This document shows, one piece after another, positions 4,641 through 5,135 of a stretch of DNA of 5,135 nt (its first letter is position 1; each line of letters begins with the position of its first letter). The stretch comes from RGIG3009 sp045590415 (lineage in GTDB: Bacteria > Bacillota > Clostridia > Oscillospirales > Acutalibacteraceae): positions 1 through 5,135 of the forward strand of contig JAZNRA010000157.1 in assembly GCA_045590415.1 (NCBI GenBank). The letters run 5' to 3'. The translations under genes and the position numbers were made by a program. The notes under the pieces are model-generated. The model did not search any database. It saw nothing but the letters and a program-made list of their open reading frames with translations, and was not told the DNA's origin.

Positions 4641-5135
4641 TTATTTCGCGCTGACGGTCTCTTTCTTTTGTGCCGCTTTCAGCGCATACTCCTCTTTGAG
4701 TTTTTTATCCGACCGAATGCAGAGATACACAATGATCGCCGCTATCGCCAGCACCGCGATCAGACCCGGCACAAACGCCGCGCCGACAGCGCCCGTGGTG
4801 ATGAGCGTGCCGATCTGATACACCAGATACGCGAGCGTGAACCCAACACCGAGCTGCAGCGCGATACCGCTCCACAGCCATTTCGCGCTCTTCATTTCAC
4901 TGTTCATCGCACCGATAGCCGCGAAACACGGAGGAGAAAACAGGTTGAACATTAAATACGCCAGTGCCGCGACCGCCGTGATCGCCACCGTTTCGCCGGC
5001 AGCATTCAGACCGGTCATGGCTTTAGCGGCGCTCTCGGCTGCGCCCTCCATCAGCTCGAGGTTCTCTGCGTCGATAAACTTGGTTGCCGCAAAGCAAACC
5101 GCCAACGTGCCAACCACGTTTTCCTTGGCAATAAA
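4641..5135 (-). CDS. feoB: Ferrous iron transport protein B, C-terminal part (5' end outside window)
   Basis: FeoB imports Fe(II) across the cytoplasmic membrane; its G-protein and core membrane domains lie beyond the right edge. The frame is open from the edge and ends at TAA (4643-4641), giving 164 visible residues. It opens FIAKENVVGTLAVCFA, matching the conserved (A/P)KExVVGTL block. It continues with a membrane segment AYLMFNLFSPPCFAAIGAM, which carries the conserved (P)C(F/V)A(A/T)I motif near the C-terminus, then a helix WLWSGIALQLGVGFTLAYLVY and a last helix VPGLIAVLAIAAIIVYLCI, ending in a charged tail SDKKLKEEYALKAAQKK. The GTG near 5117 is internal, not a start. The Cys-rich companion follows after 5 bases. 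Whether feoA lies upstream cannot be seen. Confidence 0.94.
   Translation of the reverse strand, partial: FIAKENVVGTLAVCFAATKFIDAENLELMEGAAESAAKAMTGLNAAGETVAITAVAALAYLMFNLFSPPCFAAIGAMNSEMKSAKWLWSGIALQLGVGFTLAYLVYQIGTLITTGAVGAAFVPGLIAVLAIAAIIVYLCIRSDKKLKEEYALKAAQKKETVSAK

Noticed and set aside
4454..4654. 66-codon + strand frame
   Set aside because: Antisense to the Cys-rich FeoB companion; no ribosome site and no family features.

Overview
The window looks like a chromosomal segment of a Gram-positive, Clostridia-type bacterium (Firmicutes/Bacillota), plausibly an Oscillospiraceae/Ruminococcaceae-like gut organism. The grounds are a NiaR-type niacin repressor placed directly behind nadB-nadC, a FeoB-associated Cys-rich mini-protein behind feoB, strong AGGAG-type ribosome sites, sharp rho-independent terminators, and a GC content that looks close to 50% by eye. 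The taxonomic call is inference; no ribosomal or marker gene is present.

Positions 1-2548 (+ strand) are the downstream part of an NAD de novo synthesis operon. It contains the 3' part of nadB (L-aspartate oxidase), complete nadC (quinolinate phosphoribosyltransferase) and niaR (3H-domain niacin-sensing repressor). The genes overlap or lie 4 nt apart, so they should be co-transcribed and translationally coupled. NadB makes iminoaspartate, NadA (expected upstream, not visible) would make quinolinate, NadC makes nicotinate mononucleotide, and NiaR would close the loop by repressing the operon when niacin is plentiful. A 13-bp perfect hairpin (2562-2590) ends the operon and also serves the convergent gene.

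Positions 2603-3835 (- strand) hold a single-gene unit: a 390-aa cytoplasmic right-handed beta-helix protein with a partly preserved GH28 (polygalacturonase-type) active site. Its promoter has a consensus extended -10, and a perfect 17-bp inverted repeat lies across the -10/+1 region, an obvious candidate repressor site.

Positions 3860-4360 hold a tRNA-Pro(CGG) gene on the - strand with a fully consensus promoter and a 15-bp terminator hairpin. A second copy of the tRNA 3' end plus the terminator lies exactly 290 bp further on, separated by about 240 bp of non-coding DNA that contains a 12-bp perfect palindrome. This is the least explained part of the window.

Positions 4408-5135 (- strand) are the end of a ferrous iron uptake operon: the C-terminal part of feoB, a 54-aa FeoB-associated Cys-rich membrane protein too short for routine ORF calling, and a 17-bp terminator hairpin. 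I found no clear new multi-gene system. The items most worth following are the tRNA-end duplication and the beta-helix gene with its operator.
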